Source of the DNA: Bacillota bacterium
Lineage (GTDB): Bacteria > Bacillota > Clostridia > Lachnospirales > Lachnospiraceae
Direction of reading: 5' to 3'
DNA: 64,000 nucleotides
Assembly (NCBI GenBank): GCA_023413555.1
Contig: JAEZPG010000056.1
Coordinates: forward strand, 1-64,000
The first letter of the stretch is position 1. Every line of letters begins with the position of its first letter. Shown here in pieces: positions 27,488-36,618 of the stretch. A program made the position numbers and the translations under genes. The notes under the pieces are model-generated. The model did not search any database, was not told the DNA's origin, and was given only the letters and a program-made list of their open reading frames with translations.

Positions 27488-28471
27488 CTATTTCACTTTA
27501 TACAGCTCATCACTTTTTGGAGGTTCTAAAAATCTTCTCTCCTCCTCATTGATGACAACACGATCATTGCTCCTCGTTACTTTACCAATAATAGCAGCTG
27601 GAATTCCTTCCCGTTCTAAAGCCTGTACCAGCTCTCTTCCTTGGAAGGTCCCCATCAGCATAGATCCACTAGAAATTAAAAGGTAAGGATTCAAATCGTA
27701 GAACTCGCATATCTCCACTGTTTCTTGTTTAATAGGGATGCTTTTTAGCTCCACCTCAAGACCAACATTAGATGCCACTGCAATCTCCCAAAGGGCTCCA
27801 TATACTCCACCCTCTGTCACATCATGCATGCTGGTTACCTCATAGTTCTTTCCAATTCTAGCTTCCTTAACCACAGAAATATGGTTTATAAAATTCTTGG
27901 CTCCTGCTATGAAATCTCTGGTATACCTAGAAAGAAGCTCTTCCTCTTTTGCCTTGGCTATAATGGCTGTGCCTTCTAAACCTGCCCATTTGGTCATAAC
28001 AAGGTCCTGTCCAGGTTTTAGACCAGAGGTGGTCACCATATCTTTCCTCGTCAGCCTTCCTATACCTGTTATGCTGGCAATGGGCTGGTTCACCGCTGCA
28101 GTAACCTCTGTATGTCCGCCCATAATCTCGATATCCAGTTCCTTACAGGAAGCCTCCATCTCTGTCATAATTTCCTTTAAGGTTTGTTCTGTGGTCTCTT
28201 CAGGCAAAAGCAATGTAACCATAATTCCAATCATTTCTGCCCCGCTGGAGGCAATATCATTGGCAGTAATATAAGTAGCCAAGCGCCCCACATCTTGAAC
28301 AGTACCTGTAATAGGGTCAGTAGATAATACCATTATCTCAGTCCCGGTTGTATCAATATAGGAACAATCTTCTCCCACATTTGGACGAATTAAGACCTCA
28401 TTTCTTCTATGGTGAATTTGCTTGAATACAGAACGCTTTAATACGTTCTCCGGTATCTTTCCTATCTTCAT
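27488..28471 (-). CDS. AIR synthase/HypE-like protein
   Basis: A 327-residue member of the PurM/SelD/HypE/ThiL superfamily, which phosphorylate or activate substrates using ATP. Family sequences include the N-terminal GEDCSYIDTTG, a DPITGTVQDVGRLATYI stretch, SSGAEMIGI and MHDVTEGGVYGAL. It is too short to be a true PurM and lacks the hydrogenase neighbours expected of HypE, so the reaction is unclear. The ATG at 28471 is chosen for its GAGGTG ribosome site. It is probably cotranscribed with trmL downstream. Confidence 0.85.
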   Translation of the reverse strand: MKIGKIPENVLKRSVFKQIHHRRNEVLIRPNVGEDCSYIDTTGTEIMVLSTDPITGTVQDVGRLATYITANDIASSGAEMIGIMVTLLLPEETTEQTLKEIMTEMEASCKELDIEIMGGHTEVTAAVNQPIASITGIGRLTRKDMVTTSGLKPGQDLVMTKWAGLEGTAIIAKAKEEELLSRYTRDFIAGAKNFINHISVVKEARIGKNYEVTSMHDVTEGGVYGALWEIAVASNVGLEVELKSIPIKQETVEICEFYDLNPYLLISSGSMLMGTFQGRELVQALEREGIPAAIIGKVTRSNDRVVINEEERRFLEPPKSDELYKVK

Positions 28472-28491
28472 GTTACACCTCATTTAGTCAG

Positions 28492-28536
28492 AAAACGGCT
28501 ATCGCACCAAGAACATCTTGGGTACAACAGCCGGTC
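28492..28536 (-). terminator. Terminator after vanW
   Basis: An outer stem (ACGGCT/AGCCG) encloses an inner one (CCAAGA/TCTTGG). It lies 43 bases after the vanW stop and is followed by a T-run (GTTTTC) on the minus strand. Confidence 0.6.
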
Positions 28537-28578
28537 TCTGTTATATTTGCAAAGATAAAACTATTTATTAACTTATTC

Positions 28579-30216
28579 TTAGTCAGCCTGTCCACCATCG
28601 CCAGACGAGTTTTGGGTATCTCCTGTGCTACTATCAGGTTTTGTATGGGTGTCAGTTGGTGGATTTGTTGTTGGAATCTTTGTTGCTGGAATCTTTGTTG
28701 CTGGAATCTTTGTTGTTTCTGGCTTTGTTGGCTTAGGACTTGTTGGCTTAGGCGTTGCTGGTTCTTCTGATTTACTTGGGGTTGGCTTTTTGTCACCATT
28801 TGCACCATTTGGATCTGCTGTTGCTGATGGAGAAGGACTCTCCGTCTCCTTTGGTTTAGTTCCAATGGTCACATATTTAGGAGTCGCACGGTAGGAGCTA
28901 TAGTTAATCTCTTCCTTGCTCACCTGCTTACCATTAATATATACTATCTTATATAGATAAGCCTTATATCCTGTATGAGCAGTCTGGGTAACCTCTTTAT
29001 AATCTGTATCCTTAGTTTCATCCTCAGTAACAACCTCTTTACCAGGCTTGATAACCTGTACAATGTCATTTACATACTCAACTCTACGATTGTCTGGTCT
29101 TGTCTCTTGTCCATATACCTTAAAGGTAATGGATTTCCCTTTGGTGTAGCCTTCTATATAAATAGGAACATCTGTATTATTCTTAAATTTCAGATCCTTG
29201 TAAGGCTGTGTAGTCCCACCTGCAACAGCCGCATCAAAGGCTGGTTTTACATAGTCTACAATCATGGAGTGATTGGAGCGCTCTACTATCTGTAGCTCGG
29301 ATTCTAAGAGAGCATTATATAGTGTAGTACTTACCTGACAAACGCCTCCACCAATACTGGATACTACTTGACCGTTCTCGTAAGCTCCGCCTTCTCTCCA
29401 TCCATTCTGTTTCGTAAATGGAGCAAACTGTGCATAGGCAGAGAAAGTTTCTCCAGGAGCAACGACACTGCCAGAAATTAATGTCGCCCCATTGTTGATA
29501 TTAGAAGCACGGTTATAAGAGGAATCTTTATAGTAAGTGGTTGCAGTACCAAGTAAATCCTTACATAGCAAAGCCTTTTCTTTCGTTATAGCAGGCTCTA
29601 AGGTTGTTATTACGGCATCCAAAGCAACGTCATTTTTATCCCATTTTTGTCCAATCGCTTCAAGAAGAAGCTTTTTAGTTGCCTCCACATCTGTTCCTAT
29701 CCCAGTCTGGGAATCAGTTACCTTAAAAGAACTACCCGTCTTTCTTATGGTTGCGTTCTTTGCATCCTGATCATATTCGGAACATTTTTTTAATAGGCTA
29801 TCTATCTTTGTTTCATCTATATTAAACTCCAGATTAAGCACAAGCTTATCATTTTCAATGTCCTTTAATTGTTTATATCGCTTGATTAAGTTACCTGATT
29901 TTCCAACTGATAAAGCCTGTTCTACATAATCACTAACTTCAGCTGAACCTCCCAATTCTTTCATAGTAGTTTCAACTGAATGGTCTGCAACATTTATCGT
30001 AACCTTCTTATTCTGTAATGATGTTATGTAGTCATTAACAGCTGCTTGGGCTTGTTCCTTTGTCATATTGCCTACATCAATTGTATCAATATAAACACCA
30101 TTGCAAATAATGTTATTATCCACATCTGCAAATGTTCCTAAGCCTATGGTTCCAATAATAGTAACAAGCACCAAAGTCGTCAGCACCAAGATAAAATACT
30201 TACTTCTTTTTCTCAT
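28579..30216 (-). CDS. VanW-family surface protein
   Basis: A 545-residue protein with one N-terminal membrane helix (about residues 8-30) that anchors it outside the cell. Two strand/helix repeats (about 35-215) resemble the peptidoglycan-binding-like domain, then the VanW domain (about 225-370: FSAYAQFAPF, GGGVCQVSTTLYNALL) with the conserved GGGVCQ, then a G5-like domain, then a low-complexity Thr/Pro/Lys tail with KIPAT repeats. VanW function is not known, although the gene was named beside vancomycin-resistance genes. AAAGGGGAT precedes the ATG. Confidence 0.9.
   Translation of the reverse strand: MRKRSKYFILVLTTLVLVTIIGTIGLGTFADVDNNIICNGVYIDTIDVGNMTKEQAQAAVNDYITSLQNKKVTINVADHSVETTMKELGGSAEVSDYVEQALSVGKSGNLIKRYKQLKDIENDKLVLNLEFNIDETKIDSLLKKCSEYDQDAKNATIRKTGSSFKVTDSQTGIGTDVEATKKLLLEAIGQKWDKNDVALDAVITTLEPAITKEKALLCKDLLGTATTYYKDSSYNRASNINNGATLISGSVVAPGETFSAYAQFAPFTKQNGWREGGAYENGQVVSSIGGGVCQVSTTLYNALLESELQIVERSNHSMIVDYVKPAFDAAVAGGTTQPYKDLKFKNNTDVPIYIEGYTKGKSITFKVYGQETRPDNRRVEYVNDIVQVIKPGKEVVTEDETKDTDYKEVTQTAHTGYKAYLYKIVYINGKQVSKEEINYSSYRATPKYVTIGTKPKETESPSPSATADPNGANGDKKPTPSKSEEPATPKPTSPKPTKPETTKIPATKIPATKIPTTNPPTDTHTKPDSSTGDTQNSSGDGGQAD
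28673..28717 (-). repeat. Three 15-base tandem repeats in vanW tail
   Basis: Three head-to-tail copies of a 15-base unit (GGAATCTTTGTTGCT) encode KIPAT-type pentapeptides in the low-complexity tail of the VanW protein. The third copy has a one-base difference. Slippage could change their number. Confidence 0.8.
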
Positions 30217-30248
30217 TGCTTTCTATCCCCTTTAAACTTCATTGTACT

Positions 30249-30276
30249 ATTGTAACACATTTCATAAAATTATCAA
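30249..30276 (-). promoter_or_regulatory. vanW promoter
   Basis: TTGATA (30271-30276) and TACAAT (30249-30254) are 16 bases apart, 33 bases upstream of the vanW start. An inverted repeat touches the -35 box. Confidence 0.6.
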
Positions 30277-30300
30277 GATGTCATACTGAATTGACATCTT
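30275..30300. repeat. Inverted repeat touching the vanW -35 box
   Basis: AAGATGTCA and TGACATCTT flank an eight-base spacer. It may be a terminator for the small upstream gene or an operator for vanW; it follows the small gene's stop by about 50 bases. Confidence 0.6.
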
Positions 30301-30349
30301 TACGCATTTTATGTATATTTACAATAAACATAACTTGTTCTTATCAATT

Positions 30350-30460
30350 TTAAAATGACATGATTGCTGCTGCAATCATTCCTGCTAGCATCGATACAAT
30401 TAAGAAAATAATGATGATGCTGGATATTATTCTTTTTGTTTTACGATTGTTCATATTCAT
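30350..30460 (-). CDS. 36-residue single-pass membrane peptide
   Basis: An ATG at 30460 starts a short frame ending in TAA at 30350-30352. The peptide has a basic N-terminus (MNMNNRKTKR) followed by a 26-residue hydrophobic segment, typical of small membrane proteins such as the DUF4044 type. GGGGTGA precedes the start. It is too short for usual gene callers but well formed. Function unknown. It lies upstream of vanW on the same strand and shares the region with the divergent gene at 30532. Confidence 0.6.
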   Translation of the reverse strand: MNMNNRKTKRIISSIIIIFLIVSMLAGMIAAAIMSF

Positions 30461-30531
30461 TATATATTTCACCCCATTTATTATATATTATGACATCGGC
30501 CCCCTGACTCTCAAAGAAAGGTTGTGAAACT

Positions 30532-31179
30532 ATGCCACTTATTTTTGTTCTGACAATTATATTTATCCTATGGTTTCAAGTACAAAAACGAAAATCCTCT
30601 AAAGAAGAGATTTTCCAAAAGGATTCTTTTTTAAAACGCGAGAAAGAATCAAATCTGTCACGAAAACAGGATATCTCTAAGTTAGATTACATTATTCTTC
30701 CTACAACTAACCTCCCTATAACCCCCGGGAAGGAGGAATCTACGAATTATTTCATAAATACTTATTTATCATACATAGATAAAAAAATAATTAACTTATC
30801 CCATTATTCTAACACAGAATTAAAGGAACAATACGGTTTAGTTAATCTAAACCTTCTCAGCGAGTATGATGAAAATTTCTTCTCTCTGACAAAGCTGTTG
30901 GATGATTGGGGGACACATCTATGGAATATCAACTGTCCTAACGACGCTGTAAAGGTGTTCGAGCTAGCTTTATCCATAAAAACAGAAATTACTAACTCTT
31001 ATCTTACCCTGGCTACAGTATATGGAAAACTACAGCATCCTGAAAAAATAGCCTCTGTCAAGGCTGCCTTCTCTTCCCTTTCAGAGAAACCTTCTGAAAA
31101 AGTGTTAGCTGAATTAGATAAAATAGTGTTTCAATCACTGATTGAGGCTGATTGCAATCAAGAGGAAACTATTGTTTAG
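30532..31179 (+). CDS. Membrane-anchored protein with TPR-like helices
   Basis: A 215-residue protein. A short N-terminal membrane helix (residues 2-16) is followed by a lysine/glutamate-rich stretch and then, from about residue 95, helical pairs resembling a tetratricopeptide repeat (DAVKVFELALSIKTEITNSYLTLATVYG). Its family is not recognised. AAAGGTTGTG lies before the ATG. The stop overlaps that of the convergent exonuclease gene by two bases (TTAG). Confidence 0.75.
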   Translation: MPLIFVLTIIFILWFQVQKRKSSKEEIFQKDSFLKREKESNLSRKQDISKLDYIILPTTNLPITPGKEESTNYFINTYLSYIDKKIINLSHYSNTELKEQYGLVNLNLLSEYDENFFSLTKLLDDWGTHLWNINCPNDAVKVFELALSIKTEITNSYLTLATVYGKLQHPEKIASVKAAFSSLSEKPSEKVLAELDKIVFQSLIEADCNQEETIV

Positions 31180-31907
31180 CGCATTCTTCCATAGTTTAGA
31201 ATAATTTGATCAATTGCCTTTGAAGCCTGGCTTTTGGTCATTTTTTCTAAATCTAACGCTTTATTTATTTTATGATATTTTAACAAATCATTCAAGTATA
31301 TTTTTTGCTTAGGCGTAATAGGTTCCTGTTTTTTCATTTTGTAGTAACATGTCACAGGATTGGTCAATTTCTCAATATTAGCATATTCCCCTTCCAGACC
31401 TTCCATCATTCTTTTGCACATGGCAAAGTACAGTTTCATCGTTACCTGAGCATCTTCATAGGCACGATGGGACGCTTCGTTCACTAAACCATAGGCCTCA
31501 CACATGCTTGCAAGACTGCGGCTTGAGAAATCCGGATGAAGCCCTTTAGCGATAGAAAGTGTATCAATTACCTTGTTGTCTATAGTATAGCCACTATTTG
31601 CCAAATGATACTTTAAAAAGATATAATCAAATCGAATATTATGCCCTAATAAAGGGTCTTGTCCAATAAAGTCATAAATGATTCTACTTTGTTCCTTAAA
31701 GCTTTTCTGCTCAGCCAACATCTCATCAGTGATTCCTGTCAGTTCAACGATTCTAATAGGTAAGCTAATCTGAGGATTGATAAGTAGGGAAAGTGTCTCC
31801 CGAACTACTCCCTCTCTTACTCGCAAAGCTCCAACTTCAATAATCTGATTATCCTCAGGCGAAAGACCTGTGGTCTCAATATCTATGGCAACAAAGGAGT
31901 GAATCAT
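31176..31907 (-). CDS. DnaQ-like 3'-5' exonuclease
   Basis: A 243-residue DEDDh exonuclease: AIDIETTG (residues 6-13, with the metal-binding Asp and Glu), LLGHNIRFDYIFL (about 95-107) and the HRAYEDAQVT motif (about 145-154, with catalytic His and Asp). It resembles the epsilon-like exonuclease domain of PolC, with a C-terminal tail of about 60 residues of unknown role. It overlaps the nth gene by four bases (ATGA), so the two are coupled. It could proofread or process RNA or DNA ends. Confidence 0.88.
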   Translation of the reverse strand: MIHSFVAIDIETTGLSPEDNQIIEVGALRVREGVVRETLSLLINPQISLPIRIVELTGITDEMLAEQKSFKEQSRIIYDFIGQDPLLGHNIRFDYIFLKYHLANSGYTIDNKVIDTLSIAKGLHPDFSSRSLASMCEAYGLVNEASHRAYEDAQVTMKLYFAMCKRMMEGLEGEYANIEKLTNPVTCYYKMKKQEPITPKQKIYLNDLLKYHKINKALDLEKMTKSQASKAIDQIILNYGRMR

Positions 31908-32575
31908 GACTTCTTCCTCCTTTGTCTTTGCTTATAATCTTTACACAACTCCTGTAAGAAACATTCCTCACACTGAGGAGAACGAGCTGTGCATATACTT
32001 CTTCCATGGGTGATAATCTGAATATTGTATAAGATCCAGTGCTCCCTTGGCAGTACCTCCATAAGCTCATATTCTATTTTCTCAGGGTCTTCCTCTTTTG
32101 TAAACCCAAGTTTTCTGGAAATGCGCTTCACATGAGTGTCCACTACAATGCTTGGTTCATGATAAATATTTCCACGAATTACGTTGGCTGTCTTTCTTCC
32201 TACCCCTGCTAATTCTGTGAGCTTATCAATATCATTTGGCACCTCTCCATTATAATCCTTTACCAGCTTCTTGGCGCAGGCAATTATATTCTTCGCTTTA
32301 TTCTTATAAAAACCGGTGGAGTGAATATCCTTTTCTAACTCCGACAGGTCAGCATTGGCGAAATCCTCTAAGGTTTTATATTTGGCAAACAAATCCTTGG
32401 TAACTATATTTACTCTTTCATCTGTACACTGAGCACTAAGCATAGTTGCAATTAGTAGCTGCCATGGTGTTTCATGGTTGAGATAACATTTATATTCTCT
32501 TGTATAGTGATCATCCAGTAAATCAAGAATTGCCTGAATTCGTTCTCTCTCTTCTCTTCTAATTCTTCTCGCCAT
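31904..32575 (-). CDS. nth: Endonuclease III
   Basis: A 223-residue DNA glycosylase/AP lyase. The helix-hairpin-helix LTELAGVGRKTANV holds the catalytic lysine, VVDTHVKR the catalytic aspartate, and C-x6-C-x2-C-x5-C near the C-terminus (CTARSPQC, EEC, FLQELC) binds the iron-sulfur cluster. It removes oxidised pyrimidines and cleaves the strand. The ATG at 32575 is chosen for its GGAGAG site; a longer frame to 32707 would overlap the upstream gene. It ends in a basic QRQRRKKS tail. Confidence 0.93.
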   Translation of the reverse strand: MARRIRREERERIQAILDLLDDHYTREYKCYLNHETPWQLLIATMLSAQCTDERVNIVTKDLFAKYKTLEDFANADLSELEKDIHSTGFYKNKAKNIIACAKKLVKDYNGEVPNDIDKLTELAGVGRKTANVIRGNIYHEPSIVVDTHVKRISRKLGFTKEEDPEKIEYELMEVLPREHWILYNIQIITHGRSICTARSPQCEECFLQELCKDYKQRQRRKKS

Positions 32576-32585
32576 ATATTCTCTC

Positions 32586-34340
32586 CTATTGCACGAGTAC
32601 ATGAGTGGTTGCATCGTGATTAAGTGGGTTCCTGTTCTGATAGTCAAAGAACACAATCCGATCCTCATATACCGGCTCTCCTGTAGTGCAGGTAACCTCC
32701 ACATCAATGGTGAATCTCTCTACCTGATAGTTACGAAGCTCCTTTTGTATATTCTGAGAGCTTCTAACGAGCCAATCTAACTGGCTCCTACCCTCTTTTA
32801 CCATCACAGCAATCGCTTCCAGCATGTTTTTATAGTCTTCCTCCTGCCTTGTGGCAAATTCCGGTCTAGCCTTCATCTTCTCCCTAAGATAGCAGTCATA
32901 GGTAAGAATCTCTCGAAATATCTTATCCTGTTCCTTTCCCGGCTTTATATACTGTCGAAAAAATTCCAGTAAGTGATTATAACGTCCTATTCTGGAGTGG
33001 TTTCTATCTAGTAGCATATTCTCCTGATAGAACCGAGCAAGACTCTCAAAAAGTTTAAAAGCACTCGTAAAATAATGTTCCAAGTAAGCAATTGCATAGC
33101 TAAACTGCCCACTGTTAAAGTATACCTCTACCATGTCCTCTACAATCTTTAGTTGCAAAATCTCATCAAAAGACAGCCAGTCTGTTGCCATTACTTCATA
33201 AGGTGCCTCATCTTTATATATAATATGATACTTCTTACAGCACTCAGCCATATAAGACCCCTTTAGAACCTTCAAAAAGCCCACCTGGAGCTGATCTGGC
33301 TTCATGGCATATACAGCATCAAAAGAACGGCTAAAGCTCTCATAATCCTCATAGGGAAGTCCTATGATAAGATCTAGATGTTGGTGGACATTCTGACCTT
33401 CCTTTACCTTTGCTACAGCAGCTTTCAATTTAGACAGGTCCATGTTTCTTCGAATAGCCTCAAGTGTCTTTTTATTGGTAGACTGTACCCCAATTTCTAG
33501 CTGCACTAGTCCAGGACGTAGGGTCTTTAATATCTCTAGCTCCTGCTCTCTTAGGATGTCTGCTGAGATTTCAAAGTGGAAGTTAGTTATTCCATTGTCG
33601 TGTTGTTTTAAATACTGCCAGACAAACATGGTATGCTCCGGATTACAATTGAAGGTCCGATCCACCAGCTTTACCTGAGGCACCTTCCTATCTAAGAAAA
33701 ACTGCAGTTCCTTCTCTATCAGCTTTTTGTCCCTCAATCTAACCTTACGATCCACAGAGGAAAGGCAGTAGCTACAAGAATACGGACAGCCTCTGCTTGT
33801 CTCGTAGTAAATGATTTTATTGGCAAAATCCTCTATCTCCTCATAGGGAAATGGTACCTGGCTTAGATCCATGGTCGCCCTCGGGGAGGTTGCCACTAAG
33901 ATCTCTTCCTGTCTATACACAAGACCGTTAATCTCTGACAGGCTTCTCTTTCCTTCCACATAGTGCTCCATAAGCTCTAAGAAGGTCTGTTCACCCTCTC
34001 CCACCATAACCCCATCAAAGCATGGATTGTTCCTTAGGAATTCTTCTGCATCGTAGGATACCTCTGGTCCACCAGCCCATAGCTTGGTATCCGGTAGTAC
34101 CTTATGAAGCTCCTTTGCCACCCTACAGACTATCTCTATATTCCAGATATAACAAGAAAATGCCAATAGTTCAGGTTTTTCCTCATACAGTCCGCCAATA
34201 ATGGCATCTATCTGATTATTTATAGTATATTCCTTAATGAGAATCTGTTTTTTATATGGTTTAGCATATGATTTCAGGCAATACACTGCTAGATTGGAGT
34301 GAATATATTTTGCATTAATTGCAGCTAAGATAATTTTCAT
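32586..34340 (-). CDS. B12-binding/radical SAM protein with DUF4080
   Basis: A 584-residue protein. An N-terminal cobalamin-binding-like Rossmann domain (KIILAAINAKYIHSNLA, then SCYIWN) precedes the radical SAM domain, whose cluster motif is CPYSCSYC (near residue 185). A C-terminal extension (about 390-584) corresponds to DUF4080. Similar proteins are of unknown function and are common in anaerobes; a methyl-transfer or other radical reaction is inferred. The ATG at 34340 fits the AGAAGGG site, although one two codons earlier is possible. It precedes nth by 10 bases. Confidence 0.88.
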   Translation of the reverse strand: MKIILAAINAKYIHSNLAVYCLKSYAKPYKKQILIKEYTINNQIDAIIGGLYEEKPELLAFSCYIWNIEIVCRVAKELHKVLPDTKLWAGGPEVSYDAEEFLRNNPCFDGVMVGEGEQTFLELMEHYVEGKRSLSEINGLVYRQEEILVATSPRATMDLSQVPFPYEEIEDFANKIIYYETSRGCPYSCSYCLSSVDRKVRLRDKKLIEKELQFFLDRKVPQVKLVDRTFNCNPEHTMFVWQYLKQHDNGITNFHFEISADILREQELEILKTLRPGLVQLEIGVQSTNKKTLEAIRRNMDLSKLKAAVAKVKEGQNVHQHLDLIIGLPYEDYESFSRSFDAVYAMKPDQLQVGFLKVLKGSYMAECCKKYHIIYKDEAPYEVMATDWLSFDEILQLKIVEDMVEVYFNSGQFSYAIAYLEHYFTSAFKLFESLARFYQENMLLDRNHSRIGRYNHLLEFFRQYIKPGKEQDKIFREILTYDCYLREKMKARPEFATRQEEDYKNMLEAIAVMVKEGRSQLDWLVRSSQNIQKELRNYQVERFTIDVEVTCTTGEPVYEDRIVFFDYQNRNPLNHDATTHVLVQ

Positions 34341-34447
34341 GTTCATAATCCCTTCTAGAATCCAAAATGAACTAGACAACATATCGAATATTATATCATA
34401 AAACAAAGGAAAAGAAACTCTACATTAGAAATGAGGGATTTATAAAA

Positions 34448-34482
34448 AATGCTCTCTGTCAGACTAAAAGACAAAGAGCATT
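34448..34482 (-). terminator. Terminator after the tRNA genes
   Basis: AATGCTCTxTGTC pairs with GACAxAGAGCATT with one mismatch, and six Ts follow on the minus strand. It lies 26 bases past the tRNA-Gly end. Confidence 0.8.
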
Positions 34483-34507
34483 GTACCATCATTTGAGCAT
34501 AGAATAA

Positions 34508-34578
34508 AGCGGGTGATGGGAATCGAACCCACGTATCTAGCTTGGAAGGCTAGTGTTCTACCATTGAACTACACCCGC
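34508..34578 (-). tRNA. tRNA-Gly (anticodon TCC)
   Basis: The cloverleaf folds: GCGGGTG/CACCCGC acceptor stem, TTCCA anticodon loop with TCC, T-arm GTGGG-TTCGATTC-CCAT, discriminator T, no encoded CCA. It reads GGA/GGG codons. Its promoter is conserved with the second copy at 49260. Confidence 0.97.
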
Positions 34579-34588
34579 GTACTGTTAT

Positions 34589-34617
34589 ATTCTACTATAC
34601 AGCTTTTTATTAGTCAA
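34589..34617 (-). promoter_or_regulatory. Promoter of tRNA-Gly
   Basis: TTGACT (34612-34617) and TAGAAT (34589-34594) are 17 bases apart, directly before the tRNA. The other tRNA-Gly copy has the same arrangement. Confidence 0.75.
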
Positions 34618-34646
34618 GAACCAATTATAACTAATAAAACTGCCAA

Positions 34647-34719
34647 TGCCCAGAGCCGGAATCGAACCAGCGACACGGGGATTTTCAGTCCCCTGCTCTA
34701 CCGACTGAGCTATCTGGGC
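34647..34719 (-). tRNA. tRNA-Phe (anticodon GAA)
   Basis: The acceptor stem GCCCAGA/TCTGGGC, D-arm GCTC-GAGC, anticodon stem GGGGA-CTGAAAA-TCCCC and T-arm fold as expected; discriminator A, no encoded CCA. It lies 68 bases upstream of tRNA-Gly on the same strand. Confidence 0.97.
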
Positions 34720-34751
34720 ATATGTAATACCTTGTTCAAGACACATGTCAT

Positions 34752-34780
34752 ATTTTATCCAGTTTTAACATATATGTCAA
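34752..34780 (-). promoter_or_regulatory. Promoter of tRNA-Phe
   Basis: TTGACA (34775-34780) and TAAAAT (34752-34757) are separated by 17 bases, 33 upstream of the tRNA. Confidence 0.75.
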
Positions 34781-34855
34781 GTACCAAATGGGATTACTCA
34801 TTATGGGTAATCCCAGGTAGGCCAACACACACTATTTCTATATTATTGCTGGTTC

Positions 34856-36589
34856 TTAAACAACTTCGAAGCAGTCTACACAACCCTTAAGACGGTTTAC
34901 GACATCATCCACAAGCTTCATAGTAATCATAATTGAATCCATTTCACTTATTAGGTCTCCATTATTTACCACTATGTCTGTAATATCCTGTGCACTCTTT
35001 CCAACTGCTTCATTAATTTCCTGATTGGCTGAGCTCACATGCTCTATGGCATCTTTCAGCTCTTTCACCGACTGATGTATACCACTCATGATTCTATCCA
35101 TAGAGTCCGCAGCCTTACAATAATTTCTCCCTGTTTCCTCCATGTTCGAATAGTCATCTTTTACTCTTGTATTTACAAATTCCAACATTGTGCTAGCATT
35201 ATTCGCCAACTCTTCCACGCTGTTTATTACTCCACTGGTAATAGCATAGATTCTATTCGCTGACTCCTTAGTACTGTCTGCTAGATTACGAATTTCATCT
35301 GCAACGATTGCAAAACCTCTACCTGCTTCTCCAGCCCTAGCTGCTTCTATTGAGGCATTTAAGGACAAGAGATTAGTCTGCTCTGATATTTCCAGTATTT
35401 CCGATGTCAGCTCTGTAATCGCTGATATCTTACGGCTATTTTCCACACTGGATTGTAATGTTTCATCCATATTCTGAATAATTGCAATGGCATCTTCTTT
35501 ATTATCAATTGCCTGCTTTTCCACAAGTTCCGCTTCCTGCTTAATCTGTTCTGCGTATTCCCTACCGTCTAGGGCAGTCTGCGTCATCTTCTGTACACCT
35601 AACTCTACAATAATGGTATCATTGGCTACACTGGATACAGTAGCGGCTACCTCCTGCATACAAGATGCCATCTCCTCCAAAGTGACAGTGTTATTCTTGG
35701 CACCATTGTTGGCTTTGTTAACATTACTTTCTACATTTTCCTGCTGCTTAACAAGGTCAGAGCAGCTAGTGATTAGCGCAGAAATGGTACGCTGTAATTG
35801 CTCAATAAAGTCATTGATAGCAAGAGCCAGTCTTCCCAGCTCATCCTTTGATTTAATCTGTACTCGCTTAGTCAAATCGCCCTTATTCTGTGTAATATCC
35901 TCTACTATAACACCAACCTGCTTCGTTAGATTTCTGATAGGTTTCGTAACCAGCTTCCGAATAAATATAACAGTTATAGCAGTAACAAATAATAACATTG
36001 CAATCATAAATAATACCATGATAGGAACGAATTCCGCCCTACGATTGATTTCGTTTTGTTTCTTTTCCATTTCTTCTCTTGTTGTCTTTTCAATGTTATC
36101 CAAATTTGTCTGTAGTTTATTATTAAACGAAGAAAGATTTGTATTTGTTACCGTCCTAGCCTGTGGTTTATTGGTCTTACTGAACCGTAAAATGCTTTCT
36201 ATTGTTTCTTTATACTGAGTATATTTTGCAAGAAAGTCTGTGATTTCTTGTAGTCTGCTATCTCCTTCACTGAGATATCCCTTAAATTCTTCTATATTGA
36301 TTTCTAATGCCTTAAAGTGTTCGGATATATCAGTTTCAATGCTCTCTAGTGTATTTTCATTGCTATATAAAACGTGTGACACTACCTGACTATTTATATA
36401 AATATAACCTTTGGAAATATCTGATATTTTTTCTTTCATCTCTACCTGATTACTTATTATATCATCACTAGTATCAACGATAGACAGCAAGGAAGAAGTC
36501 AACAAAACTGTACACAGTATTGCTGTCCCTATTAATAAAATGATTAAAGTAAACAATTTAGCAGATATACTATTTATTCTTTTCCTCAC
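34856..36589 (-). CDS. Methyl-accepting chemotaxis protein
   Basis: A 577-residue chemoreceptor starting with GTG (GGAGGG precedes). Membrane helices lie at about 11-35 and 190-212. The extracytoplasmic domain between them is helical, as in four-helix-bundle sensors. HAMP follows (about 215-270), then the signalling domain with the hairpin tip EISEQTNLLSLNASIEAARAGEAGRGFAIVADEIR-type sequence (about 400-440), and a long coiled coil. It relays ligand signals to CheA/CheW. No chemotaxis genes are nearby, and the ligand is unknown. Confidence 0.93.
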   Translation of the reverse strand: MRKRINSISAKLFTLIILLIGTAILCTVLLTSSLLSIVDTSDDIISNQVEMKEKISDISKGYIYINSQVVSHVLYSNENTLESIETDISEHFKALEINIEEFKGYLSEGDSRLQEITDFLAKYTQYKETIESILRFSKTNKPQARTVTNTNLSSFNNKLQTNLDNIEKTTREEMEKKQNEINRRAEFVPIMVLFMIAMLLFVTAITVIFIRKLVTKPIRNLTKQVGVIVEDITQNKGDLTKRVQIKSKDELGRLALAINDFIEQLQRTISALITSCSDLVKQQENVESNVNKANNGAKNNTVTLEEMASCMQEVAATVSSVANDTIIVELGVQKMTQTALDGREYAEQIKQEAELVEKQAIDNKEDAIAIIQNMDETLQSSVENSRKISAITELTSEILEISEQTNLLSLNASIEAARAGEAGRGFAIVADEIRNLADSTKESANRIYAITSGVINSVEELANNASTMLEFVNTRVKDDYSNMEETGRNYCKAADSMDRIMSGIHQSVKELKDAIEHVSSANQEINEAVGKSAQDITDIVVNNGDLISEMDSIMITMKLVDDVVNRLKGCVDCFEVV

Positions 36590-36618
36590 ATGACCCTCCT
36601 TAATGCAATCTTATCCCA

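Noticed and set aside
28488..28865. Glutamine-rich reading frame on the minus strand
   Set aside because: It is the vanW tail's repeat read in another frame; the vanW frame has the domain structure and start.
35487..36218. Long plus-strand frame opposite the chemoreceptor
   Set aside because: It is antisense to the clear chemoreceptor domains, hydrophobic by codon bias and lacks a ribosome site.
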